64,000 bases of DNA from Cruorifilaria tuberocauda (Eukaryota > Nematoda > Chromadorea > Rhabditida > Onchocercidae), in NCBI GenBank assembly GCA_013365365.1, contig JABVXU010000209.1:29227-93226 (forward strand). The letters are read 5' to 3'. The notes below the pieces were generated by a model that had not been told where the DNA came from, did not search any database, and worked only from the letters and a program-made list of their open reading frames with translations. Positions 51,801 through 63,331 of the stretch are shown here, one piece after another. Positions within the stretch are counted from its first letter, which is position 1; the number at the start of each line of letters is the position of its first letter. A program made the position numbers and the translations under genes.

Positions 51801-53126
51801 GAACCAATGGATCTGAAAATCGGAGATTTAACAACTTTTGTGAGAAAGTTTGTTATTTTACATTCACTTAAATGAATAATGCTGGAGTCCTGATGATCAT
51901 AACTGTCTCATCATTAAATGAAAGAAGCTCATGATGCTTCTCACTGTATCGCGTCAATTTCTTAATTAAATTGCCGTTAAATAAGAATTTTTGATCTTTA
52001 TTGGTTAGCAAAGTTGTCTATTAGCTGCCTGATCTGAGACATTTGCAAAATTCGAGCGGGTAATTATTTATGAATTTGACGGATGATTAATGGAAAATAA
52101 AAACCTTTGGAGCTGGTCTTGCTAATGCAGTACACTTGAATATTGCTTTATCGTTCAAGAACACCTCATGAACAACTCTTTGATTCTGTTTGAATCGAGG
52201 TGGACCGGCTAAAAGAAGATAAATTCTGAACTTAAAAACAATGGGACATTAGTGTTTATTATGTTCGTACTTTTGTTTGGAAATGAATTTTCTTCACCTC
52301 ACAATACTAAACCTTTGCAAGTAATGGTTGTACTAATTAATGACATCAGTGACTACATTATTTTCGTTTAACACAATTCATGACTTCTTAGTTGTAAACG
52401 AAAAATATAAGAGCAGGTGACCATTCTTTGTTTTACCCTATTAACTAAAATGACTCTGAAAGATATACTTTATTCGAAATTTAACATGTTTCCTCGGCAA
52501 TTTGAGGAATCATGAAAAGGTAAGCGTTGTTTAAAATTCAAAAAAATTTGTAATGTGAGAGAGCAAAAAGATCACATAACATTTCTATCATTCATTTATC
52601 ATTTTTTACTAACCGAAAAAGTTAGGAGCTAATTTCTCGAAAAGATCGCCTGAATATTGTTTTCCATTAATTCGCTGCTTTTTTAGTATACTTGGGTATG
52701 GATAATAAAGATAGATAATGATAACAGATATAATAAGGAAGGTTAACCATATTTTTATTAAATTACTGTAGAGCAAAATGGATTGGAATCTTAAAAACAA
52801 TTTCTGCATGTAATGCTAGAAAACTAAAATGTCAAAATCAAAGTGGGTTTTCACTCGTTGACCGTAATCTACAGATTTTGAAATGAATGAGGCGGAACAT
52901 AACGTTCACTCTTTTTAATGATAACAAAAAATTTTCTTAACCACTATACTGTTGTGAATGGATTGGTATGTTACGGTATAACACAGTAGTCTTGTCAGGC
53001 TGATTACAAAAATAAAACAGTTTACTTACTTTGAAGCCAAGGTCGTAATCCCTTACTATTGTGTGCAGAAACAACAACATTTATATGTAATACCAATACT
53101 ACTATCAGAAATATCATAGAATTCAT
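43942..53126 (-). CDS. egl-15: Fibroblast growth factor receptor tyrosine kinase (EGL-15-like)
   Basis: Plasma-membrane receptor that activates Ras/MAPK signalling through SEM-5/Grb2. The 27 exons on the minus strand are 53126-53030, 52649-52614, 52208-52105, 51812-51693, 51615-51546, 51491-51462, 51412-51293, 51100-50762, 50702-50208, 49883-49774, 49681-49544, 48958-48818, 48649-48524, 48352-48242, 48150-47923, 47741-47554, 47468-47354, 47238-47060, 46936-46690, 46590-46397, 46299-46134, 46072-45977, 45895-45761, 45389-45238, 45044-44740, 44552-44396 and 44173-43942. All phases agree, giving 1476 residues. Order: signal peptide (1-21), Ig1, a roughly 330-residue insert, Ig2, Ig3, one membrane helix (about 710-733), split tyrosine kinase (about 818-1150) and a tail of about 325 residues. 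The assignment rests on FGFR-type Ig and kinase motifs. Its length exceeds what I recall for C. elegans EGL-15, mainly through the insert and tail. Least certain joins: exons 6-7 and the GATGT donor of exon 20. Confidence 0.93.
45977..47468 (-). other. Tyrosine kinase domain exons of the FGF receptor
   Basis: Six exons encode the whole catalytic core. They include the glycine loop [11 protein letters not shown] (from G826), the Lys of AVKKLK (K860), the catalytic loop [10 protein letters not shown] (D1003), DFGLSRD (D1021) and the activation-loop tyrosine pair in HYNDYYRKK (Y1033-Y1034). [13 protein letters not shown] and [11 protein letters not shown] follow. The double Tyr and NGRLP are hallmarks of FGFRs. 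All catalytic residues are present, so the kinase should be active. Confidence 0.96.
47923..48150 (-). other. Transmembrane exon of the FGF receptor
   Basis: Encodes the end of the last Ig domain, then a helix of about 24 hydrophobic residues starting [20 protein letters not shown]. The stop-transfer segment CVRKRSKAQ follows. Confidence 0.9.
50208..51491 (-). other. Large extracellular insert between Ig1 and Ig2 of the FGF receptor
   Basis: Four exons (51491-51462, 51412-51293, 51100-50762, 50702-50208) encode about 330 residues of no recognised domain. The first half is Cys-rich (motifs such as PEKCICLWF and [13 protein letters not shown]). The second half is acidic, then Thr/Ser-rich near the end ([10 protein letters not shown]). 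In C. elegans the corresponding place holds the EGL-15-specific region with alternative exons 5A/5B; that is recalled knowledge. Exon 7 ends at a strong GTGAGT donor that rejoins exon 8 exactly in phase. Confidence 0.8.
51546..52208 (-). other. Ig domain 1 exons of the FGF receptor
   Basis: Exons 52208-52105, 51812-51693 and 51615-51546 give a complete I-set Ig fold. It has [11 protein letters not shown] (first Cys), [10 protein letters not shown] (core Trp), [17 protein letters not shown] (second Cys) and an N-glycosylation site NFT. Confidence 0.9.
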
Positions 53127-55539
53127 TATCAGTTGTCCGAATTCTTACAATGACACATTGCTGTTTGCAATCAGTTGATTTTATATTTGATAATAAGGTA
53201 AGATTTTCGTTTAGAAAAATAGCCCCTGAAAAAATATTGCAATTAACAATTTTTAGAACACCTTTATGTCATTCTGTTGAAAAAATAAAAAATTGTCAAG
53301 AGATGATAGCAAAGAGAAGCGAAACAATATTTAGAACTATTTGATACAATATGTTTGAAGTATGATGATTATATGGAAGATGCGCCTTAATGAATTTTCT
53401 GTTTGGATAGCTCACAAACTTTCCGCTCCTGATTTAAACATTTAGTTTTAAAACTATTTTATAATGAATCCTTTCAAAGACTTTACGATGAGTTCAAAGA
53501 TCTCAATATTATTATGTAATAATAGCACACGTACACAGAGATCAGAACTAGCACTCTATGAAATTATATCAATTTCAAAGAATGACATTCAAAAACAACC
53601 TATTGCTGATAAAAAACACCAAAGAACGAAATGCATATTGTGATTATAGAAGATCAATTTCTGAAGATAGTAGGAAACACTTGATTCTTTTTGGCTGATT
53701 TTTCCATCTTTTTCCGTTTCATGATGACCTCATTTAATTGCTTCTGTAACCACCATTCTTTACACCTTTAAACGTCTACAGTGCTGCATTTTATTATTTT
53801 TCATTTTAAAAGATAAAAAAGCTTTCGCATCTAAAGGACTGACTAAATGGTTTTCACTGTGCTTCCACTGGTCTGACATGCCGTGCATTATTTGATGTTA
53901 TCACGTCATTACTAGAGAGGCTATGATACTATCATATCGACTTCCCATTCCACATATAGCTCAAAAATATAGAAGGAAAAACATCAGCAAGTAATATTAA
54001 CTACACTGGAATTTCTTGTAGGAAAATTAAGCTCTCCCAGAAACATCTGCTTTTGAACGGGAAGTACATAATTGTATTCGTACTAGCTTTTCAATAATAG
54101 CTGTTTCTGCGCTCACCATTAATAATAAAAGGAAAAAATGGCACAGACCAGTAATGATATTTTACGAACTGTACGATGTGCAGCACATTTAAAATCGTCC
54201 TACGATCGCGTTTTTTTTCTTCTTCTAATATATCCCAGATAGAAAATAAGCACAGTATTTGTTATTTGTGAAAATGGTGAAGAGAGCACCCAAAGATGAA
54301 TTAATAAAATAATTAATTACAATGAGAATGAGCGCCGAAAAATTCAAATTATATGCGTAAAAATTGTAGAAATAACTTAAGAAATACTCAAAAATGAATG
54401 TTATGAAGCAGGAATGAATTAATTTTAGAAGGTAATTAATAATTTCTTTTCTCGACAAGGTATTTTCTTATTAACTCTTATTAACACAGCACATCATTGA
54501 ACTAAATACTATTATCGACCCATAACAAACTAAGTTCTAAATAACGGAAGACTAAAAAGGGAGATTAGGAAAATTTTCGAAAAAAAGACAAGTAATTTAA
54601 TTATCGCCACAAATAGCTTATGGTTTTTGCACGACGTGATGCATTTCGGACGCGTGATTGTAATTTGCTTCAGTCGATTTTTCAGGTATGAGCGCATGGG
54701 AACGACTATAGGAATCCATATAGGTAATTGTGATGGAATCTTCGAAGAAGGGTGAGCGGAGAAGTTAGTAATTGTTGAAACCTGTTTTTGTTTTAAAATC
54801 ATCGGAGACATTCCCTTTTCGCGCATTCCTCTCGTAATGATGGCATTCAATACCACACCTTATAATCAATTCTCTTTCCCCAATATGTGCATCATCTGCA
54901 AACGACAAGTATAAAATCATCTTTGATGATGTTTTTTTCGATCTTTTGGTCTAAAATTAAAAAAAAATCCTTTTTAAAGGAATTTCAAGCCTAATAGGAT
55001 TTCAGAAAGTTGAGAATTAATCAATTTGCTTTTCCTCATTACTTCTCACTCATTTTAATTCAAGTTTACAAAATAATTGTAAGCAAAATTGTAAATATTA
55101 ATTTTAAGAAAAATTTCATGGTCCCTAGAATTCCCTTTATCAATCACTATTGGATATATGCTTATTTTTCTCTTAATCATTTTCATCTTGCTTCAACTAA
55201 AATCAAGGATGAAAATTACCCATAAGATAAGCAACAATTAAAATTGCTTCAAACGTTAAAATGTACCATTTCGTTCAGAAACATTCAGCAATTTCCATTA
55301 CAATACATGCAAATGTAGTCAAAATATAAAATTTTTGTCACGAATAACAATGCCTAAATTATAGACAGATATTTGTTAATTCTTCACTACTGATTGATCC
55401 GTTATTCATTCACTAATCAACTTGAAAAATGCTGATAAATATGAATGATACTGAGAATTTGATAAGAATAAATTGAAATGTAAAAGGACGGAGAATAATA
55501 TAGAAACGAGCGAAATTCCATTTTAAGACCGGTGCACTC

Positions 55540-55630
55540 AATATACACACATTAAACAGGAATATATAGACACACACATACATATACATACAAATATACA
55601 TTATACGTATATATATATATTTATCTAGAT
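55540..55630. repeat. Low-complexity CA/TA-rich microsatellite-like tract
   Basis: Imperfect ACACACATACATATACATAC units pass into a pure (TA)n run at about 55609-55620. No coding signal in any frame. Confidence 0.7.
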
Positions 55631-56409
55631 ATACAGTAGCCTTTACGCACATCACACCATCCACCTTCATAGACATAGAAATAACAAATTCAATTCCATG
55701 ATATACTGTTTATGTGCTAGTGATATCTATCACTGCATTTATTGTCGTAAAAGACGAAAGCGCAATGCGATTAATGCTTTTCAACAGATCACAAATACTG
55801 AAAATCATTTTTTTACTGCAACGTACATTTATCAGTGTGCACCTTCCTCTTTCATCAAAGTGTTGTCATGTAATCGGTCGTTTCAATTACTCGCAGTGTT
55901 ATCACTTATCTAATATCATTAACATCTTAGTAGGAAGAAATGGATGGCAGAAAAAAGTGGCGTTGAATCAGTTTGAAACACTAATTCAGTATTCAAAATT
56001 CACTTTTAAAACGATAAAATGCTGAAGTCCGAATAAATTCTGCATTTTGGAATTTTTTCTACTGTAATTAAAACTTTTAAGTCTGCAGATTTATTTTTCT
56101 GTTCATCTCTACATATGTAAAATTAAGAAAGTAGAAATGGAAAACAAAGTAACTAATAACTTTTTGCAACAAAATTTCTTCCTCATTATTTATATTCACA
56201 ACTGGCAACGGATAATGGTTTATAGTAGTTATCACAACAAAATTCCTAATCGACAAATAATTTGTCGAACCTAAACGACTGTTTCAGTTGAAAATTTAAA
56301 GTTATTTTATTCGTTGAATAAGTTTTTCGCGAAGCTTTATGCGCACAACTATTCGGCGAATTATAGCACTGCATTTCATGATAAAACATATTATTGAACA
56401 AATAATTAC

Positions 56410-56565
56410 CTGAATAGGATTAAATAATTCATTGAATTTAATAACTTTATAAAGGCAGTCGTAAGATGAGTACGAGGCTATTTCGGTGCAATTTCCATTG
56501 GCATATGATTGATCACTACGTACAAATGGATTGTAGTAGTATGGAATAAATTTTTCATTTATCAT
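56410..56565 (-). CDS. Possible isolated first exon of an unknown gene
   Basis: From an ATG at 56565 the frame runs 52 codons and ends at CAG followed by GTAATT, a standard donor in phase 0. The peptide is Tyr/Asn-rich with an N-glycosylation site (NCT) and two Cys, resembling the extracellular start of a receptor. No downstream exon could be joined, so this may be chance. Confidence 0.2.
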
Positions 56566-59249
56566 TTCAAATGGAATTCAAACTATCATCCTCAGCAATT
56601 ACCGATAGTTATGTAGAGAAAAATGCAATGATTAGACCAAACGATAAATGATAGCTTAACGATAAATCATAATAATGTTAAGTCAACAAACCTTCCACAA
56701 CTCCTTCCCCATTCCAATAGTAAATTCTTCTGTTTAAAGATCAATGAATAATTCTACTGTCCATTTTCTAAAAGTGCAATACGAATGATCCTTATGTGCG
56801 TAAAAAGCGCTTCATCTGAATTAATGATCCTTTCTGTTCGAAATCTTTTGCCCATATTTTTCCTATTTCAACATCCATCTCAAACACAAACTAAAATACT
56901 AAATTCAGCTAAATCTACTTATTTATTAAATGTTTAATTGTATAAATGAGGTGCACTTTTTCTAAAGACAAAAGGCAATAACCAGGATTTGCATCATTTA
57001 CAACTCCCTCTGCCACAAAATTCATTATTTCTGTTCTGAAAGGAGGAAAGTTACGAAGTATACAAATGCACTGTTCTCTTATTTTTTATGAGCATAAAAA
57101 ATTTCCACATTATATGCAGCGCAGAAAGATATTTGCAAGAAATAGAAATAGAAATTAAAAAGTTGTTCTTGCACAAATTATTTCAGGAAAGTTATGCAGA
57201 ATAAATCAATGTGTATTATTTGAAAACTATCAAATAACCAAGCAGTAAATGAACAATTATGGACATTGTGTTAGTAATGTGATACTGAAAAAATGAAAAA
57301 CGAGCAGATTTTTGAAACTGTTTACTTTCCGGCTATTCTCTTTAATAATTCAATTCATCTCGACTGAAATTAATTTTCGGCTTTTAGAAATTCCTTTCTT
57401 ATCACAGAAAACTTTCTACTGAGTGCTATTTTAATGTATTATCATGTATTGAAGTATGGAAAAATAACTGAGCACTGAATTATTTAAATGAAAGAATGAC
57501 CATTAGAATGATGCAAGCCTGGTATTTGTTTTGTATAGAAAAGTAAATTTATATGCATGCGTTATACTTTTTCAACATTTTTAAAATTAGTAACTAGTGG
57601 TATTTTGGGATACAGAAATTTACTTTGAAGATTCAAATGAATTTATGATAATCCAGTGGTAATTACCGTATGTGCAAAAAATATAAGGAAAATATAAGGA
57701 CAACATAAAAAATTTCTACGGGACTACGGTAATTATTGGAATACATAAAATGACTGTAAAAGGGAACCAGAAAGCTATTGAATATTCGACTTGTTATTCC
57801 GAAGTCCATATTATCCGTCAACAAATGAGCAAAATTTGCAATTGCAGTCATAATGGTGAACTTCGTAGACTTCCGGAAGTGAAAGTCAATACGTAAACCA
57901 GATGTGAAGATATTGATGATAATCCAATATTCGTACTCTTTGGAGCAATGTAGTATAACAATTTCTATTTCTTTTATATAATACTGCATTTTGTCGAGAT
58001 AGATGAGACGGATTTGACTGTTTGGTAATATTGCTTATCAAAGTAGATTTACTGTCAGCTACTGAAATTCATTTCTTCTAATAATTAATAAAGTGACATT
58101 CGTTTACTAATCAACAGATGCACTTTTTTTCCAAAAACAATTTATTAATGTATGTCAAAAGAAACCACTCTTTTTATTCAACAAAAATTTAACTATAAAT
58201 TACGATTCAACAGAAATATCATATGCATATCAGACTTGTCATCAACACAGTACTCTTGCAAACATTTAAACTGAGCTCATGCAAAAAAGCTCGCAGAGCT
58301 TTTTATCTCTTTGAAAGGCAAATTAGACATTAATTATTTCAATTATTTTAAGAAGCTAGTCTATCATCTGTTCACTGCTTACTTTCTCATCTGAACAATT
58401 TTCTAAACAATGAAAATCACATCTGCAAAAACGAGATTTCTAGGTTAAAGTAAAGCCTGGGACGTCTTAAATTTCTAATTCAAACGAAACTTCCTGTCAT
58501 CATGCTTGATTTAACTTAAAAATCCAGTAATAGTTTAGATCTAATTACATAAAAACGGGAAATCAGATAAATAATTTTGTGGCACTATACAACTTAACAG
58601 GCTTTAAATAAAAATAATGCAAAAAGGCAAAGCATTGTTGTGTTTCAATCATATTATCAACTGAGAAATAAAAATACTTTTTCTCTAATGGAATGTCTAT
58701 CAATAAATAACAGATAGATTAATTTAACTGAATAGGATTAAATTTCTTGTTCATAGTGCTGATATCAGCAATGACTGATTATATTGACAGCGCAATATTC
58801 CGACTACTAATTACTAGACAAAGATAAAAAGTAAAAAAGCAGATAGGAGATTAACCCAAATATAGTAGAAAAGAAAATCAAAAATTTAACGGGAATGATT
58901 AATTTAAAAAGATAGAAATATCCTATAAGCTTTAATATCATATCGTTTTCCTAACAAAAACAACTTTGTGACGAATTATTTTAACACTCGTTACAAAATT
59001 TTAACACAGAAAAAGAGAGGAAAAAATTTAACAGATTATACCTGTTTAAGTGAGATTTTTGAAAGCCAATCAGGAAAGAAATAAAAATATTTTAGCTTAT
59101 TGAATTGCATACTAATAATATGGAAAATTTTCATTTCTTTTTTATGCTCAAAATATATAAAATAATATTGATCTGATTTTCATTATATGGAAGAGGTTAG
59201 TTCAAAATGAACTGTTTTTGCAAATGTTTGCGTACACGTAACATTCTAA

Positions 59250-62200
59250 TTAACTAATAGCTCCTTTATGAGCTAAAAATTCCAATAAGGTTTCAATTTC
59301 CACATTTATGTTGGCAGTAGCGCGACCAATTCGTTGTGCAATTTCATTCGTTTCACCATCATCAAATGATCGACCACAGAAGGATGCTACCATTGCTTGC
59401 GCGTTTGCATCATCACTTAAATTTATAAATAATTTCAATTAGTAACAAATTTCACAAATTCCCCTATTGTACAAAAAAGCATAGAGATAAAACAATAATA
59501 ATAACACATTTGCGAAACTTTGTAATGCCAAAGTAATTAATTGTAACCTGGCAACGGACATATTACTCCCATTCTTATGCTTGTCCGAATGTCTTAGTAA
59601 TAGTTTATCACGTAACTCGAGCATATCAATAAAGCTACGACGTTTGCTTGGCGTTGAACGAATTTTATGTGGTGTTGCTGTCAGATCTAACTAAAAATGT
59701 AATGAAAATATTGGATAGTCGTGGAAGAAATTTAAATTTCTGCATAAATATTTCCAAAAATAAGCAAAACTGAAAATACCTAGTAAAACTTCAGAACTTT
59801 CCAATATATCTTAATCAATCAAATTATATGAATCATACTTGTTTCAATGCATTGTTCAACTCGCCACATTTTGCTCGAATCTCAGAATAGTGCAGAATGG
59901 TGTTTTTAACAATTTCGTGTATTTCAGCAACCCAAAACTTCATTGATAGGCCAAGAGCACGCCTACACTCGTTGATAAATGATTGAGATTGTGCTACTGC
60001 TTTATCAAGATTGTGACTGTTCCATAACTGAATAGCAATGGCTATTTATTATATGTATTACATTTGAGTTAACCTATCTCAATTTTAACTAATTCTTAGA
60101 TTACTTCAACTATTATGAATTTCTACATAATTTGATAACGTCCAGACCACTTTTCAAAGAAAGCAATTTAATATATGTTTATCACAAACCTGTAGATATT
60201 CTCCTTTGTGATCAGCGTGCGGAGTCCAGTCCATTACAGCAGACCAATCCTTGAGCAATAACGGTTCGACCTAAATATTGTAATCGACAATCAAAACTCA
60301 GTAACTTCAAATAACCACCAGTAAAAATTGTTTACTGAAATCAAGCAATTTCCTCCCTAGGATGTGTATGGTCTATAGAAGTACTTTCCACAAATAGAAA
60401 CTCAAATATGAGTATAACTATAAGCACAAGTGTACGAGCATTAAAAACTTTAAATTTTATCAAATATTCCATTAAAATTCAAATGTAATCACATCACGAT
60501 GAATAACAACGAGCCCTACAAATAAAATGTAGTAAAACCTAATGAAAACGCAAAAAAGCTAACTTTTATGCCAGCTTGAAGCATGCAAAGAATACCCTGC
60601 TTGGTATAGAGATCACCGCGGTTCAAATGTGGGTATAAGAATTTGACAGTCATTTTAACATCGACTTTACTAAGCTCCTTGCGGATCTTAGATAGTAATA
60701 AACCAAGCAATTTGGCGCAAGCTTTATTGCTTCTACATTCGTCTACCACTTCACATTTCGGATCACAGTCCTGGTGAAAACATGGACTCTTGGATACATA
60801 TATCACTGCTTCGAATAGATCCACCTATAATTTTGCATGCCTTGAAGATTACTTTCTTTTTATTATTATAGAAATACATTAAAATCTTTATCAAGCATGA
60901 GAAACTAAGATAGGAGAAAAGTGACGATAAATAAGTTCCTTTACTCTGAAATGATAAATCTTTCAACAAGAGAAAATTAGAAGTGATGCACCTTGTATTT
61001 AGAAATGAGATCATAAATGGCAGCAACCAACTGCTCTTCAACATGAAGCTCACTTCGACTTTCATGATAGAAATCACCCCGATATATATAATCGTCGCCG
61101 ATTAGAGTAAGAATCAATCCACTACTCTCATTCTTATGTTCTAGGAAGCAGCTTTGCACATGTTTCGGAACATGAAATTTCGATGACCCATTTGTACAGT
61201 CACCGTTGCATTTGCAGCTAAAATATAACTTAATTTCTACAGTTACATCCAGTAATTTAATTTGCCTGATGCGCTTCCTGCAACTCGATATAATCTGAAT
61301 CCAACTCCTCAATAATAAAACAATGACGACAAAAAGACAGGTGATGAGAAGTAGTCATACTTGCTATTACAGAACTCGTACATTATACGGCATGGACACT
61401 CTTTCTTCATGCACTGCTTTTTCCCCTTGGTGCATTGACAACCTTGCGTTGATTTTGCACTCTGCAATAATTCTGTATTATGATGAAGAAGCATTTAGGC
61501 ACGATAGGAGCGTGTATGGTTACTATATTATACAAATTATTTTGCAATTCACTCGTGGGTTTTCTAAAATTATAGCCAAAAAGTGCAATGATTACTAAAC
61601 CAGGTTGTGAGAGGATGAAACTTTATCTAAGATTTTTGGATAATTTGAATTTTTTCCTTCCCCCAAAAAAACTGAAGAAGTCCAACTTTAAATTTCATTT
61701 AAAGCAAATCGAAAAATGCAAAACTACTATATCAGATGACTTATCCTGATGATTATCAATTATCCATTTATTTATGGTCATACCTTGAGCATTTTTTTCA
61801 GTGGTTCTTTATTCTTGCATATCTGTTTACAAGCACAAAGTTTACTACATGGTTCCTTGATTCGTAAGCAATCACATCGTTCTGATTTAGAACACGCATT
61901 CTTTGCCGGTCTCGCTGGATCCGTCTCACATGAGCATTTGCATATTGCTTGATTGAGGCAGTCACCGCGATATCTGCAATTGAACTAATTAGGATATATC
62001 TGGATAAATGCTCTCCAATTATGTGTTTTAATTTACAAATAATACAAAAAAGAAATCTCGATTAACTACATTACTAAAATAAATTAACAGATAAAAATAG
62101 GATCGAAATGTTTGAAATATCAACTATCTAGTAGAGGTCAAAAAGAGACTCCATTTTCATGAATTTCCAAGCCTTTCTAGCTCTTAGCGAAATGTTTTCA

Positions 62201-63331
62201 TGAATTTTAATTTCAAAAAAAATTCCGTTTCGAATGCACGAATTAAATTTTATGTGGGCAAATTCAGCGGTACTTCCTTTCTAATTCATTAACCTTTCTC
62301 TATAATTCTACGTTTTGATCCCAAATACATAAATTTCCCATTCTCTCATAATCTGCATATCTTGTGCACGTGTTAAGTAAAGATTTGTATAAGAAATAGA
62401 AAATTCGAACTGACTGACAATAAAAATATCTCAAGGAAATTATTGAGGGAGTTACTGTGCAGATAACAATCAAGGAATTTTCTATTAGCATAGCAGAAGA
62501 TAGCAAAGTGTGATGAAGATGTTAAAAGAAGGAATAAATTGCATTCAACAGATGCTGTACTCTGATATGCAAGAACTTCTGAGCTCACGAAATGCTTATT
62601 ATATATTCACAGGTTCACTAAATTATTAGTAGTTTAAATTTATAATAGTTACCAACAAAGAATCTGACTTCCTCAAGTTTTTATAGAAATTTCCAGAAAG
62701 AAATTCATGAAATGGAAACTTCAATAAATCTAAGGCAGTTGAATTTCTTCACTAACAGTCAAATTAATGATGTAACAACATTAATTGAGCGAGAAACAGC
62801 TTGTGAACAACTTATGGGGAATAAATAATAATGTGTGAGCGTCAATAAATTTCTTTGCATTCCAAATTAGTCAGAACTAGTTTGTATAAGAAAGCATTCA
62901 AGATTCTAATTGATGAGAGTATATCTCTTATGAATTCCTCTCAAAATACCCTATAAGGCTCATACTGATTCGTTTCATATCATCAGCTTACTTAAACTAG
63001 GGTAGTGACCAAAGGTCAGTCCGACTTTCTTGTTTCGGACTCGTTGAAATTATCGAAAAAACAGCTATGAATAATTGAAGAACAGAAATTTTTGGCAATA
63101 CCTTGCTGATTCGCAATGCTCATCGCACATACGTCGTGCACCATAACAGGGACAGGAATCCGATGAACACCGGTTCTGTGCCGTAAGGCAATCACAACAG
63201 AATTGAGATGAAGCGGCCGGTTTGCTCATGGCTGAAACCGCCTCTGTCCGATTTTGGCTCCAGATCGATGCGTCACCCTTGGAGGATGCTTCAAGTAACT
63301 CTTGCAACTGGATTCGTCCAATGCTTACACT
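59250..63331 (-). CDS. CXC-domain protein with a predicted AID/APOBEC-like nucleic-acid deaminase core; 5' end unresolved
   Basis: Exons on the minus strand: 63331-63102, 61973-61784, 61461-61361, 61217-60992, 60824-60564, 60270-60190, 60027-59839, 59690-59548, 59415-59250. Every phase agrees, giving 528 residues to a TAA. Numbering starts at the first visible codon; the first in-frame ATG is residue 35, and an upstream exon is possible. Residues 45-183 hold three Cys-rich modules; the third (GCQC...CPC...CKCNGDC) fits the tesmin/MSL2-type CXC zinc fold. From about 205 a deaminase-like core follows, with HVE (232-234), SPC at 262-264 with Cys269 or Cys273 as third ligand, KFLYPHLNRGD, then LCMLQAGIKVEPLLLKDW. 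In AID/APOBEC enzymes the His and two Cys bind zinc and the Glu moves the proton. Residues 355-528 are helical with no known domain. Inferred role: DNA- or RNA-targeted cytidine deamination, with CXC modules giving nucleic-acid binding. Activity is unproven. Confidence 0.82.
60190..61217 (-). other. Deaminase-like core exons
   Basis: Exons 61217-60992, 60824-60564 and 60270-60190. The HVE-containing helix is in the first exon and the PC-x4-C motif in the second. The strand-helix-strand that in AID reads roughly as Y-x-C through LHRAG spans the second and third. Spacing from HVE to SPC is 28 residues, close to that in AID/APOBEC proteins. Two extra Cys (273, 279) and a short insertion lie between the PC motif and the next helix. 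Confidence 0.75.
61180..63331 (-). other. Three CXC-type cysteine-rich modules
   Basis: Module 1: Cys 45, 46, 48, 55, 60, 62, 69 and 73. Module 2: Cys 82, 88, 90, 92, 104, 110, 112, 119, 123, 125 and 129. Module 3: Cys 148, 150, 157, 162, 164, 171, 175, 177 and 181. The repeating pattern C-x-C-xn-C-x4-C-x-C-x6-C-x3-C-x-C-x3-C matches CXC domains, which bind zinc clusters and DNA in MSL2, LIN-54 and tesmin. The exon split inside module 3 (61361/61217) joins NS to NCKC in phase. Confidence 0.8.

Larger units (their letters stand above)
53127..59249. other. Intergenic region upstream of the FGF receptor and downstream of the CXC-deaminase gene
   Basis: About 6 kb with no securely supported gene. 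A possible lone first exon on the minus strand (56565-56410) is listed separately. Low-complexity TA/CA-rich sequence lies at about 55540-55630. Confidence 0.5.

Noticed and set aside
55698..56025. Two overlapping plus-strand open frames with Cys and hydrophobic stretches
   Set aside because: No start context, splice sites or recognisable motif, and the two frames compete for the same bases.
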